The notes under the pieces: generated by a model
Seen by the model: only the letters and a program-made list of their open reading frames with translations
Told to the model about the DNA's origin: nothing
The model's database searches: none
Shown: positions 1 to 7,261 of the stretch, one piece after another
How positions within the stretch are numbered: the first letter of the stretch is position 1
Layout of the letters: each line of letters begins with the position of its first letter
NCBI GenBank assembly: GCA_965371245.1
Contig: CBDUXT010000117.1
Span: 1-15,562 of the forward strand
Direction of reading: 5' to 3'
DNA length: 15,562 nucleotides
From: CBDUXT01 sp965371245
Lineage (GTDB): Bacteria > Planctomycetota > Phycisphaerae > UBA1845
Made by a program: the position numbers and the translations under genes

Positions 1-33
1 TTGCCATCCGTTAGGGTGTTTTGGCCCCGATTT

Positions 34-53
34 GCCAGGAAGTAGCCAGGAGG
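34..53 (+). repeat. Short direct repeat, left copy (GCCAGGA doublet)
   Basis: The sequence GCCAGGAAGTAGCCAGGAGG recurs at 15431-15450 with 18 of 20 bases identical and in the same orientation. Each copy is itself a doublet of GCCAGGA separated by a 4-nt spacer. It could be a recombinase site or a dispersed repeat. No integrase lies inside the window to decide which. Confidence 0.4.
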
Positions 54-97
54 TCCAGAGGAACGCTCGTAACTTCTTATCCTAGAATAGGTTATAC

Positions 98-124
98 TGG
101 AGGCGGGGGGAATCGAACCCCTCG
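98..124 (-). other. tmRNA/tRNA 3'-end remnant (possible attachment site)
   Basis: On the minus strand this reads as a T-arm, GGGGTTCGATTCCCC, followed by CGCCTCCA, the acceptor-strand ending typical of many tmRNAs and some tRNAs. No matching 5' acceptor (GGAGGCG-like), D-arm or anticodon arm is found at the distance a tRNA would need, and no tmRNA body or tag is recognisable upstream. I therefore read it as a 3' fragment of the kind left by integrases that target tmRNA or tRNA genes. A near-identical copy in the same orientation lies at 1804-1829. Confidence 0.5.
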
Positions 125-1155
125 TTTGCACCATTTTTGACTGCTACATGGACGTTTGTGCAGCAGCAAATGTAAGAGAAAATGTAAGTCACCAAGGGGC
201 GGGGGTGTCGGCCGCTCTTGCGTCGGCTCGACGCATCGGTCATGATGGCCAGTTAATTCTGATAACGGGACTGCAGAAGCAGTATCGCCGGACCTGCCGT
301 CGGCCACCCCGCTACAATGCGGATTCCTATCGTGGTCGCTGCATTCCTGAGCCGCTGCAGGGGGGCGAAGCGCAGTTTCGCCCACGTACTCCTCTTTGGG
401 AAGAGAAGGAGTTCAGAGTGGCGCATCTCACTCGGCTTGTACTACTACTTGTTGGTTTCTCGCCTATGGTCTTGGAGGCCCAGGTTGTCGAGCATCAAGG
501 AGCTAATAACCCGGCTGCTGAGGGATGGACCGAATTCATGACGGGAAGCGTCGATGTTGGGCCTGTCATGAACGACCTGGGACTTGGAGTCGATTCCTGG
601 AAAGTCAACGATAAGGATACCAGTGGAAATAGATTTTATTTCATTGCCCCCAGCAATGCGATAGTCGATGCAGCTTTCCGATACGGGTGGTCGTTGTCCA
701 CGAACATACGGATTGTGGACTTTCCTGACCCACCCGACGGACAAGAGCGTGCGCTACCGGAGGACGGGTCTCCGGGTGTGCACTATCGTGATGGGTCTCG
801 GGAATGGTCTATCCACTTCGGTGCGGAGGACAATGGTGATGTAATCGCCATGCTCATGACGAAGGTTCTTCCGGCGGGTCAGCGAGAAGGGACGCCGATT
901 CCCGTTTCCGGAGGGTCTTCTGAATATCGAACTTTTGAACTTGTCTACGATCCCGTCTCCGGTACAGCCGACCTGTTCGTCGATGGAACTTCAGCTTTCG
1001 TCGGTTATGAAGGTGCGCCGTTTGACACTAGTGCAAGTGTTCGCTGGGGTGCTTCTTCGACGCCTCCGAGGGGGCACGCCAACTTCGCTTCAGTACGATT
1101 CGACATCGGCGACGAGTGCCCTGATGACTCAGACAAGACAGACCCAGGCATTTGC

Positions 1156-1220
1156 GGATGTGGAATTGCCGAAACTGATTCCGATGCTGATGGGACGCCG
1201 GATTGCATAGACGAGTGTCC
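1156..1220 (+). repeat. Near-identical tandem coding repeat (first of two)
   Basis: Sixty-five bases encoding the GCGIAETDSDADGTPDC unit recur at 1259-1323 with few changes. The spacing is 103 nt rather than a multiple of three, because of the extra bases in the AGAC tract between them. The similarity at DNA level suggests a recent duplication. Confidence 0.7.
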
Positions 1221-1234
1221 GGACGATCCAAAGA

Positions 1235-1250
1235 AGACAGACAGACAGAC
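1235..1250 (+). repeat. (AGAC)4 tetranucleotide microsatellite
   Basis: Four perfect AGAC units sit where the preceding coding repeat has AAGACAGACCCAGGC. The tract puts the gene out of frame by one base. Loss of one unit would reconnect the two reading frames. Confidence 0.75.
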
Positions 1251-1544
1251 AAATCTGTGGATGTGGAATTGCCGAAACTGATTCCGATGCTGATGGAACG
1301 CCGGACTGTGTCGATGAGTGTCCGACCGATCCACTGAAGACGGTGGTCGGCATATGTGGTTGTGGCTCGCCCGACGTTGATGCGAATGGCGACGGAACTC
1401 TTGACTGCATGGATTCCGGATGTGGAGCCTGCGGTGCGTTCGGCATGATTAGTTGGACGATGTTGCTAGCCGGTGTTTGTCGGGCTAAGGACGATGTCCC
1501 CGCGCTGCGGGCGACGGCGTAGACGACCCACCGGCTGTTAGGCA

Positions 1545-1593
1545 CCCCGGATCAGGCCGGGGGGGCCATGCCGCAGCCCCGACTAATGCGGCA
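1545..1593 (+). terminator. Two small hairpins after the secreted-protein gene
   Basis: CCCCGG/CCGGGG (1545-1550 with 1557-1562) and TGCCGCA/TGCGGCA (1569-1575 with 1587-1593) can form stems 22-71 nt after the restored stop codon. Neither is followed by a T-run, so an intrinsic terminator is possible but weakly supported. Confidence 0.3.
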
Positions 1594-1803
1594 ATCTCAG
1601 CACCAGACATAGCCATGATAGTTCTCCGCAATCAAGGTCTCAGAAGTAGCATAATATGCCTGCGTGTGTAGGGCCAGCGGCTCCGTCTGACTTCTTAGAC
1701 CGCCCTTATCACCGCTCCCACTGCGTCCGCTTCTCACCTGGATAGAGCGGATCGGACTTTGCCAAGCTCGTGCGGCTCCACGAATATTCGGGCTTCGTTC
1801 TAT

Positions 1804-1829
1804 TGGAGGCGAGGGGAATCGAACCCCCA
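1804..1829 (-). other. Second tmRNA/tRNA 3'-end remnant (possible attachment site)
   Basis: The minus strand reads GGGGGTTCGATTCCCC then TCGCCTCCA, matching the copy at 98-124 over about 24 bases in the same orientation. Again no 5' half of a tRNA or tmRNA accompanies it. The two copies bracket the secreted-protein gene, so this may be the boundary between that segment and the defence island to the right. Confidence 0.5.
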
Positions 1830-2000
1830 TTCACCTTTATGCAAACCCTTGTCAATGCTGTACTTAGCGATACTCAAGGGGCTGCCATATGGCCGTGCAT
1901 ATCGTTCTTGAGGCACAATCAACCCGTTCTCGATCTCGGTTTTGATCTCTCCGCTGTCATCACCGCATGGCCGCGCCTTCCTGACCACATCCGGCAAACG

Positions 2001-2077
2001 ATCCTCACGCTTGTCGAGTCGGTCGTTCGGGATAACAGTGCGAATCAGTGACAGTAAGTGCCAAACATGCCGGAAGC
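2001..2077 (+). repeat. Imperfect direct repeat, copy A
   Basis: It begins ATCCTCACGCTTGTCGAGTC and runs to GTGCCAAACATGCCGGAAGC. Copy B at 2352-2427 shares the start ATCCTCACGC-T/G-GTCGAGTCGG, a central GATAACA and the end GTGCCAAAC-TGC with small indels. On the minus strand both copies contain a CATG/CACG-TTTGGCAC box followed about 50 nt later by CTCGAC. Function is unknown. Confidence 0.55.
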
Positions 2078-2351
2078 TGTCCTCAGCGATTGGCCGGGTC
2101 TGGGGTTCCGGTTCGGTCGTGCGGGCTGTATTCGCGAAGCCGTTTGAGCATCCCGAGCCCACTACCTCGCTCCAGCTCTTGTCTTGCCCGAGCACGCTCA
2201 CCAAACGAGACGCCCACCCCCGACCTAAAGCCGGAAGCCCTCACTCGATCCCTTACAGGCGGACAAAGGATCGTTAAACTTGAACTCGACTAGCCCTCGG
2301 TGTCTTCGTCACGTTCTTGCATGTCGGCGTCGTTTCGTGTCGTTGTCTGGC

Positions 2352-2427
2352 ATCCTCACGCTGGTCGAGTCGGGGCGAGATAACAAGAGTGCCACGTAGT
2401 GTCAGTTCGTGCCAAACGTGCATGGAG
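2352..2427 (+). repeat. Imperfect direct repeat, copy B
   Basis: This is the partner of the segment at 2001-2077, 351 nt away, with roughly three quarters of bases shared by eye. It lies about 135 nt beyond the 3' end of the HNH gene. It could be a dispersed intergenic repeat family or the remains of a duplicated gene fragment. Confidence 0.55.
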
Positions 2428-2563
2428 CGGTTCTGGGCGTTCGGGCCCATCTGGAGCACGTCCGGGCCGAGGGCGGCCAGCACAGGCTACCAGAACGCTT
2501 CTGGGGGCGTGGAGGGAGGCTATCCGAGCCCTGGTCGAGGCCGCTGTTCGGATTCGGGAGCCG

Positions 2564-2923
2564 TCATTCTCCTGTTGCCGCAACGTGCTCTTCCCAAAAG
2601 TCGTGGTATCTTTGTCTGACGGTTTCGACGTAGGGTCGGCGTTGTTCAACAAGTTCTTCTGGCGTGATGCCATCGAACCGGAGGCCTCGCTCCTCGGCCC
2701 TCCGAAAATACTGATTGTCCGCAGTGTTGCAAAACATACAGGCGGTGACGATAAAATCGGGGTCGTCTCGCTTCGCGTGCCCCTTGGGGAGCAAGTGATC
2801 GACAGAAAGCGAAAGCCAATTCGGCCATGTTGAGCCATCGAGGCCGCAATAGCGACATCGAAACCCGTCGCGACGGTGGGTCGCGAAGCCGTATCCTCGA
2901 AGCGAGTCGTTATAGGCGGTCAT
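2564..2923 (-). CDS. HNH endonuclease domain protein (119 aa)
   Basis: This is a small stand-alone HNH nuclease. A zinc-binding pair C23-x2-C26 (CRYCG) and C62-x2-C65 (CMFCN) frames the catalytic stretch D42-H43 in LSVDHLLPKGH, with N66 after the second cysteine pair. This is the usual beta-beta-alpha-metal layout, and the length is normal for the family. I chose the ATG at 2923 because GAGGT lies 8 nt upstream on the minus strand; an open extension to 2983 has no homology. It starts 11 nt after the stop of the mrr remnant and is the last gene of the minus-strand run. Such nucleases occur in restriction, phage and mobile-element settings, and the substrate cannot be read from the sequence. 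All the metal and catalytic residues I can check are present, so it may be functional. Confidence 0.82.
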   Translation of the reverse strand: MTAYNDSLRGYGFATHRRDGFRCRYCGLDGSTWPNWLSLSVDHLLPKGHAKRDDPDFIVTACMFCNTADNQYFRRAEERGLRFDGITPEELVEQRRPYVETVRQRYHDFWEEHVAATGE

Positions 2924-2934
2924 TCGTGGCGACC

Positions 2935-3168
2935 TCACTTCTTCGGAACATAGACACGGGCAAGGGGATACTTCGCCCGCCATGACACGTCCAGTTTCTC
3001 GTAGTGGTCGAGAAAGAGCGACACAAATTGTTTCGCGTCGATGAGGCTTATCCTTGCCGAGTTTCGGGCCTTGGCCCGTGCAGCACTCGTGAAGCCGCCA
3101 AGACTGATGAGGATGCCTTTCTCGCCTTCAAAGAGAGTGCCGATGAGCTGACTTACGTCGGGTTCGCC
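2935..3168 (-). pseudogene. C-terminal remnant of an Mrr-type restriction endonuclease
   Basis: About 75 residues, from SQLIGTLFEGEKGILISLGG to the terminal VYVPKK, resemble the end of Mrr-family (type IV-like) endonucleases, in which a strand GxLxxxEKGxxISLGGFT is followed by an IDxxxFVxLxLxHYEKL helix. The catalytic core of that family (D...QxK) lies upstream of this part and is missing. No start codon with a ribosome-binding site precedes the fragment. Its 5' end overlaps the end of the pglX C-terminal frame (stop at 3153), in a different reading frame. I infer a deletion that joined the middle of pglX to the middle of an mrr gene. The adjoining HNH gene may have come with it. Confidence 0.6.
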
Positions 3169-3905
3169 GACTGTGTGCCACGGGCATGAAATGGCGCGAG
3201 GAATGCCTCGGCGGCGTACGAATTGAACCGGGCGAGCGCGACTTCTAGCTCCACGACACACGGGAAGATGGCTGGACCGACGTGCGCGAAGACACTTCCC
3301 GCCGCAAGAGGAGTTGCACACAAACGGAGGCTGATTCTAGCAGTATAAGACAGCCCAGGGGCGAAGTAACGACCCGTATTCTGTGGGCGTGCACCGGGCA
3401 GCGATCCGTTGCTTGCGCCAGCTCTTATCTCCATGCCTTCACGGCTCCAATTGACTACGAGCTGAAGGTCTGCAAAGTAGGGCGAGTACACGCCGCCCTT
3501 GGCGAACGATATCCAGCATTTGCCTTCACTCGTGCGGTGTCGGCACCACTTTTGAAACGCGAGTAGGTCGGCTCGCCACTCCGGCCCGTGTTCTGCGTCC
3601 ATGATTTGGTTCACAGGAACTTCCCACCAAGCCCGAACGAAGCGGAAGTCGTACACTGTGCACAGCCCGGATTTGACGGTCCGTCCATCACCTTCAAACG
3701 GCGGCAGTTCGGTGAACAGCCGCCGGATCCGCTCGCTGACCCAGTAGGCGAACGGCGTCCCCGGCACCTGCCGGAACGACTCCGCCTCGACCGCGTAGGT
3801 CGTCGGGTTGTCGGGCCTGCCCTGGCGCAGCGCACCGATAGCATCGAGCAGCGCGCCGCCTTTGTTCTCGCTCGCCAGCAGCCGAAAGAAGATCGTCTCA
3901 GCCAT
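3153..3905 (-). CDS. pglX: PglX (BrxX) C-terminal fragment, split from its MTase half
   Basis: This 250-aa frame carries the target-recognition/C-terminal part of BREX PglX: IFFRLLASENKGGALLDAI (5-23), SFRQVPGTPFAYWVSERIRR (43-62), FVRAWWEVP (89-97), the FAKGG-YSPY motif (134-143), NW near 152, RPQNT (173-177) and PGLSYTARISLR with the PLAAGSVFAHVGPAIF block (about 183-214). In intact PglX proteins of about 1200 aa these follow the methyltransferase domain in one chain. Here the frame starts at an ATG overlapping the stop of fic (ATGGCTGA), so it may be made by translational coupling. About 80-110 residues that normally join it to the first half are missing. Its last residues stop resembling PglX near FNSYAAEAFL, where it runs into the mrr remnant. 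Without the N-terminal half it has no methyltransferase activity of its own. Confidence 0.75.
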   Translation of the reverse strand: MAETIFFRLLASENKGGALLDAIGALRQGRPDNPTTYAVEAESFRQVPGTPFAYWVSERIRRLFTELPPFEGDGRTVKSGLCTVYDFRFVRAWWEVPVNQIMDAEHGPEWRADLLAFQKWCRHRTSEGKCWISFAKGGVYSPYFADLQLVVNWSREGMEIRAGASNGSLPGARPQNTGRYFAPGLSYTARISLRLCATPLAAGSVFAHVGPAIFPCVVELEVALARFNSYAAEAFLAPFHARGTQSANPT

Positions 3906-5100
3906 GACCGTCCTCACCGGCTGTTGTCTGTGTTGGGCCGCGTTCCGCTTCACCTCCGTCGCGCAGCGCCTGCCGTTCGAACAGCTCAAGATACTGTTCG
4001 TAACGCCACCGGCGGTTTCGCTGGCGCCCGGTGAACTCACGGAGAATCTCCAGCCGTTCCAACTCGGCGATGACGTTGGCGGCGGTGACGTACGCGCAGC
4101 CCAGACATCGTTCGGCCAGTCGAACGGAGACGATCGGCTGCTCGTAAAGATGATCCAGTAATCGCACACCGTTGGCCGCGCCGGAAGCGCCGGAGGCGAT
4201 TCGTTCGCGGTGCTCTTCGCGCATGTGCAGAACCGCGCGGGCGGTATCCGTCGCCCCCAGGCTGACTTCGTACACGCCGCGCAGAAAGAACTTGACCCAG
4301 CCTTCCCAGTCGCCGTCGTTGCGAATCGCGGTGAGGCGATCATAGTACTGAGCGCGATGGGCCTTGAAGTAATAGCTGAGATACAGCAAGGGGCGCGCAA
4401 GAACATCCCGCTCGCACAGAAGCAGCGTGATCAGCAGCCGGCCGACGCGACCGTTGCCGTCGAGGAACGGGTGGATGGTCTCGAACTGGGCGTGGGCCAA
4501 CGCGCTGTGGATGAGCGTCGGCAGGGAAGTCCGGTCGTGCAAGAACCGCTCCAACGCGCTAAGCGCCTCCTTCATCTCGTGCGGTGGCGGAGGAACGAAC
4601 TCGGCTTCGTTCAGGTTGCAGCCCTGCGGGCCGATCCAGTTCTGCGAACGCCTGAACTCTCCGGGCTCGCGTTCCGAGCCGCGCACGCCCGTGAGCAGCT
4701 TCTCGTGGATTTCGCGGATCAAGCGCAGCGACAACGGCAATTCATCCAGGCGGCGGAGGCCGTGGTTCATCGCCCGGACGTAATTGACGACCTCTTCGAC
4801 GTCCCGAGGCCGTTCATCGTGCGGCCCGTCGGCCTCAAACTCCAGCACGTCTTCGAGCGTGCTCTGGGTGCCCTCGATCTGGGAGCTGAGGACGGCCTCG
4901 TGACGGACGTACATCGCCACGAACAGGTCCGGATTGGGCAGGACCGACGCGACGCCGTCGAGCCGACCGAGGGCCCGGTCCGCGTCGGACAGCAGCCGGG
5001 TCAAATCGGCGTCCATGTGCAGCTTGGGTGTGGGCGGAAGCGGGCGCGGGACGAACGCCCGATAACCCGTCGGTTGCATTTGGTATGTCCCGGATCGCAT
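3898..5100 (-). CDS. fic: Fic family protein, autoinhibited class II, with C-terminal winged helix
   Basis: Fic enzymes usually transfer AMP to target proteins. This 400-aa protein has the N-terminal Fic/DOC domain with the inhibitory motif S72-x3-E76-G77 (in LSSQIEGTQ). The catalytic motif HPFLDGNGRVGR lies at 210-221, with the general base H210. A winged-helix-like C-terminus follows (about 311-375: VRLLDHLY...TAANVIAELERL...NRRWRYEQYL). All signature residues are present and the length is normal for this Fic class, so it looks intact. I prefer the ATG at 5100 (MRSGTYQMQPTGYRAF); an ATG at 5109 is possible. It sits between the two halves of pglX, has its own promoter-like upstream region, and its stop overlaps the ATG of the pglX C-terminal part. 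I infer it is an inserted gene, perhaps toxin-like or regulatory; its target is unknown. Confidence 0.88.
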   Translation of the reverse strand: MRSGTYQMQPTGYRAFVPRPLPPTPKLHMDADLTRLLSDADRALGRLDGVASVLPNPDLFVAMYVRHEAVLSSQIEGTQSTLEDVLEFEADGPHDERPRDVEEVVNYVRAMNHGLRRLDELPLSLRLIREIHEKLLTGVRGSEREPGEFRRSQNWIGPQGCNLNEAEFVPPPPHEMKEALSALERFLHDRTSLPTLIHSALAHAQFETIHPFLDGNGRVGRLLITLLLCERDVLARPLLYLSYYFKAHRAQYYDRLTAIRNDGDWEGWVKFFLRGVYEVSLGATDTARAVLHMREEHRERIASGASGAANGVRLLDHLYEQPIVSVRLAERCLGCAYVTAANVIAELERLEILREFTGRQRNRRWRYEQYLELFERQALRDGGEAERGPTQTTAGEDGHG

Positions 5101-5132
5101 TCCAGCCATCCTCTACCCGCTATTGCAGGCTT

Positions 5133-5190
5133 CTAAAATGAGCCGCCGATCGCTCGGACGTTATTTTAGCATCAGGCCGACATCTAAAAC
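5133..5190 (-). promoter_or_regulatory. Putative fic promoter with repeated TTTTAG/CTAAAA boxes
   Basis: On the minus strand TTGTTT (5187-5192) and TAAAAT (5163-5168) are separated by 18 nt, a plausible sigma70-type promoter ahead of fic. Three related boxes lie here in plus-strand terms: CTAAAAT at 5133-5139, ATTTTAG at 5163-5169 and CTAAAAC at 5184-5190, with alternating orientation. They flank or overlap the proposed -35 and -10 elements. This AT-rich patch stands out from its GC-rich surroundings. It could be the operator of an autoregulated fic gene, since Fic carries a winged helix. Confidence 0.4.
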
Positions 5191-5216
5191 AAGCCCACGT
5201 CGGGCGCGCCGTTGTT

Positions 5217-7259
5217 TCAGCCTGCACGAACAAGGCAGTACGCCGCGGTCTCGACCTTCGCGTCCAGAACGCCGTAGCCCAGGTCGGCCATCACGGCGGA
5301 CTTGGCTTCCTTGAGCAGAATCTCCTCGCGCCATTTGCGAAACGAAGTCAGGAAGAACCCGGTCCGCGAGGTGATGGCGCCGAGCATGCCGCCGCGATGC
5401 AGTTTGCCGACCAGCCGCTCGACGAACACGGCATAGACGTCGTTCCTGGTTCGCGGATACGTGCGCCGAATGTAGGGCTTGGATGGGCTGCTCGGATCCC
5501 CGAACGGCGGATTCATGAGAGCGACGTCGTAACGCCGCTGGGAAAGATCAACGAAGGCGAAGCCGTGTTCGGCATCGTCGGAAAACAATTTGCGGCGAAC
5601 GGCACCGTTCGCCGAACGACCAGCGAATTCGTGGATCGCGTCGATCGTCAGCCGCTCGGCCTTTTGCCAGAATTCGGCGTCGCTGACGCCGGATACGTCG
5701 AACAGCATCGCCTGTTCGGCACGGACCTTGGGCTTTTTGTCTCCCGCGAAGAAGAACAGCTCCTGTTCGTACGTCGGCCCGTCAACCCACTGTTTCTTTG
5801 CTGCGACGATGGCGTCGGTAAGCTCCTCCTCGATCTTGAGCAGTGCCCCCGCTTCGCCGGCCAGCTTCATTTTCTCGAAGATCACTTCGACAAGCTGCCC
5901 GAGCAGCTTGGGCTGAAGCGTCGCCGTGAACTCCTTGAGCAGGTCTTCCTCACCGGGCATGGGTTCTGCGACCACGATGTTTGACTTACGTATCTGCGGA
6001 CGCGCGCCGGGATTGATCCCGAGTTCGGCGTAGGCCCGTTGTGCACGAAGCCAAAGCGCGAGCGCCGCGATCTGAGCGCAACGCGGGTCGATGTCGATTC
6101 CGTGCAGGTTGTGCCGTATGACGAGCTCGGGAACCGCTGGTCGAAGATCGTCGAGCGACGGATAGTCCTCGCGGAGTTTAGTGCCTGTGGCCGCAGAGTC
6201 AGGAGACGCGACGTCAGACCACGCCTCTTCATAAATAACGAGCAGCAAGTCGAAACAGTAGAGCAGGAAGTGCCCAGACCCACACGCGGGATCGAGGATC
6301 TTGATGTCGCGAGGATCCTTCTTGGGGCGATACGGAATGTGTACTCGTTTCCGTAGCAGTTCCTGTTGAGTGAGATCCGTATCGGCGGAGGTATCTTCGG
6401 GCGGCTCTTCGCCCGGACCGAGGAATCGCTCGTCGGGACGGCATACCAAGTAGCGACACTCATCGACAAGTCGCGTTACTCCTTGGCGCATCTCGTACCA
6501 GATGCGGCCAAGCGTGTTGTCGGTCAGGAACTCGACGACGTATCGCGGGGTAAAGAACTGGTTACGCACGGCCAACTCGCGACTGTTGCGTGGTGCCTGC
6601 GACGCATCGCGCATCGCCTTGCGCTCCTCGGGCGGGTTGAAGTACTGATAGACCCAACCAATTGCCTCGTCATCGACCCACAGATGGGCCAGGTCGGAAT
6701 CGTTGAGTAAAGCAAGAACTTCCTCCAGGCAACGCTCGGTCGGGAAGACCGCCGACTGCGGCGTGGTCCGGTCGAACAGAACTCCGAGGTCCACCGCGAG
6801 TTCGTCGTACAGCGATTCCAGGAAGGCCCGGTAGGTGTCGAAGCGGGTGCCGAGCGCACCGCCGGACAGGCTCTCGTACAGCCTGAACCCGTCGGACGAC
6901 ATGCCCTTGCGGACGCATTCCAGTACCAATTCGCGTTCCTCGCACAATCGCAAAGCAGCCAGACGGTTGAAAGTGGTGAACGCGATCTCCAGCACCATGC
7001 GGTCGTATGCGGCCTTGCGCTTCTCGGCCTCAGTCCCGGCCGCGCCAGCGGCGAAATGATCGAGCAGCTCCCGCAACGACTGCGCCGAGACCTTCATGTC
7101 CTCGGTGAGGTGGGTCAGGTCTTCGAGCGGCAACACGGTCCCGTCCGGGTGTAACCCAAATGTGCCGCGAAGCTGGTCGGTAATGTCGGTCGTCAGCAAC
7201 CGCCGACAGCTCGTCACCATCTTCGCCAAAGCGTTGCGTGTGTCCTTGTCGAAGCTCAC
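5217..7259 (-). CDS. pglX: PglX (BrxX) adenine-specific DNA methyltransferase, N-terminal two thirds
   Basis: PglX is the BREX N6-adenine methyltransferase that marks host DNA. This 680-aa frame holds the N-terminal helical region and the full catalytic domain: NQFFTPRYVVEFL (233-245), the AdoMet motif DPACGSGHFL (323-332), GIDIDPRCAQIAALALWLRA (387-406) and the catalytic NPPFG (583-587), followed by YPRTRNDVYAVFVERL and GAITSRTGFFL. It ends abruptly after GYGVLDAKVETAAYCLVRAG, at a point where PglX normally continues for about 500 residues. The GTG start at 7259 has GAGGT 8 nt upstream and follows the stop of the HEPN-like gene by 2 nt. The C-terminal part survives beyond fic at 3153-3905. 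Catalytic motifs are intact, but recognition of the target site should be lost unless the two pieces assemble. Confidence 0.88.
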   Translation of the reverse strand: MSFDKDTRNALAKMVTSCRRLLTTDITDQLRGTFGLHPDGTVLPLEDLTHLTEDMKVSAQSLRELLDHFAAGAAGTEAEKRKAAYDRMVLEIAFTTFNRLAALRLCEERELVLECVRKGMSSDGFRLYESLSGGALGTRFDTYRAFLESLYDELAVDLGVLFDRTTPQSAVFPTERCLEEVLALLNDSDLAHLWVDDEAIGWVYQYFNPPEERKAMRDASQAPRNSRELAVRNQFFTPRYVVEFLTDNTLGRIWYEMRQGVTRLVDECRYLVCRPDERFLGPGEEPPEDTSADTDLTQQELLRKRVHIPYRPKKDPRDIKILDPACGSGHFLLYCFDLLLVIYEEAWSDVASPDSAATGTKLREDYPSLDDLRPAVPELVIRHNLHGIDIDPRCAQIAALALWLRAQRAYAELGINPGARPQIRKSNIVVAEPMPGEEDLLKEFTATLQPKLLGQLVEVIFEKMKLAGEAGALLKIEEELTDAIVAAKKQWVDGPTYEQELFFFAGDKKPKVRAEQAMLFDVSGVSDAEFWQKAERLTIDAIHEFAGRSANGAVRRKLFSDDAEHGFAFVDLSQRRYDVALMNPPFGDPSSPSKPYIRRTYPRTRNDVYAVFVERLVGKLHRGGMLGAITSRTGFFLTSFRKWREEILLKEAKSAVMADLGYGVLDAKVETAAYCLVRAG

Positions 7260-7261
7260 CG

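Larger units (their letters stand above)
418..1522 (+). pseudogene. Secreted LamG-like protein with Ca-binding repeats, frameshifted
   Basis: The GTG at 418 follows an AAGGAG ribosome-binding site and opens a signal peptide (VAHLTRLVLLLVGFSPMVLEAQ-type: basic start, hydrophobic core, Ala-Gln exit). Residues of about 25-235 look like a concanavalin/LamG jelly-roll domain. Three calcium-binding, thrombospondin-type-3-like repeats with DECPDD, GICGCG and D-x-D-x-DG signatures follow. The reading frame breaks inside an (AGAC)4 tract at 1235-1250 and ends at a stop near 1279. Shifting frame after the tract resumes the third repeat and a cysteine-flanked hydrophobic tail (GAFGMISWTMLLAG plus basic residues) that resembles a C-terminal sorting signal, ending at 1520-1522. 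Removing one AGAC unit gives 367 codons. It is probably an exported or surface protein of unknown target. It could be a pseudogene or a slippage-switched gene. Confidence 0.7.
1830..2563. other. Gene-poor stretch with degenerate repeats
   Basis: I find no open frame here with a credible ribosome-binding site or a recognisable protein. The open frames present in both strands overlap one another and look random. The only structure I see is the pair of related 76-bp segments at 2001-2077 and 2352-2427. Confidence 0.5.

Noticed and set aside
98..190. Complete tRNA or tmRNA gene on the minus strand
   Set aside because: Only the T-arm and 3' acceptor strand are present; no paired 5' acceptor, D-arm, anticodon arm or tag sequence is found upstream.
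148..417. N-terminal extension of the secreted-protein frame to the ATG at 148
   Set aside because: The extension has no signal-peptide or domain character and overlaps the att-like region; the GTG at 418 has a good ribosome-binding site directly before a signal peptide.
1942..2293. Small open frames on both strands in the gene-poor stretch
   Set aside because: They overlap each other, begin without credible ribosome-binding sites and show no domain; the shared HVW-like peptide in two of them comes from the DNA repeat.
3153..4406. Minus-strand frame of 417 codons as one gene
   Set aside because: Only the part from the ATG at 3905 downward matches PglX; the upstream part overlaps fic in another frame and is not protein-like.
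4210..5136. Long plus-strand open frame of 308 codons
   Set aside because: It lies opposite fic, has no recognisable domain and is the expected antisense shadow of a GC-rich gene.
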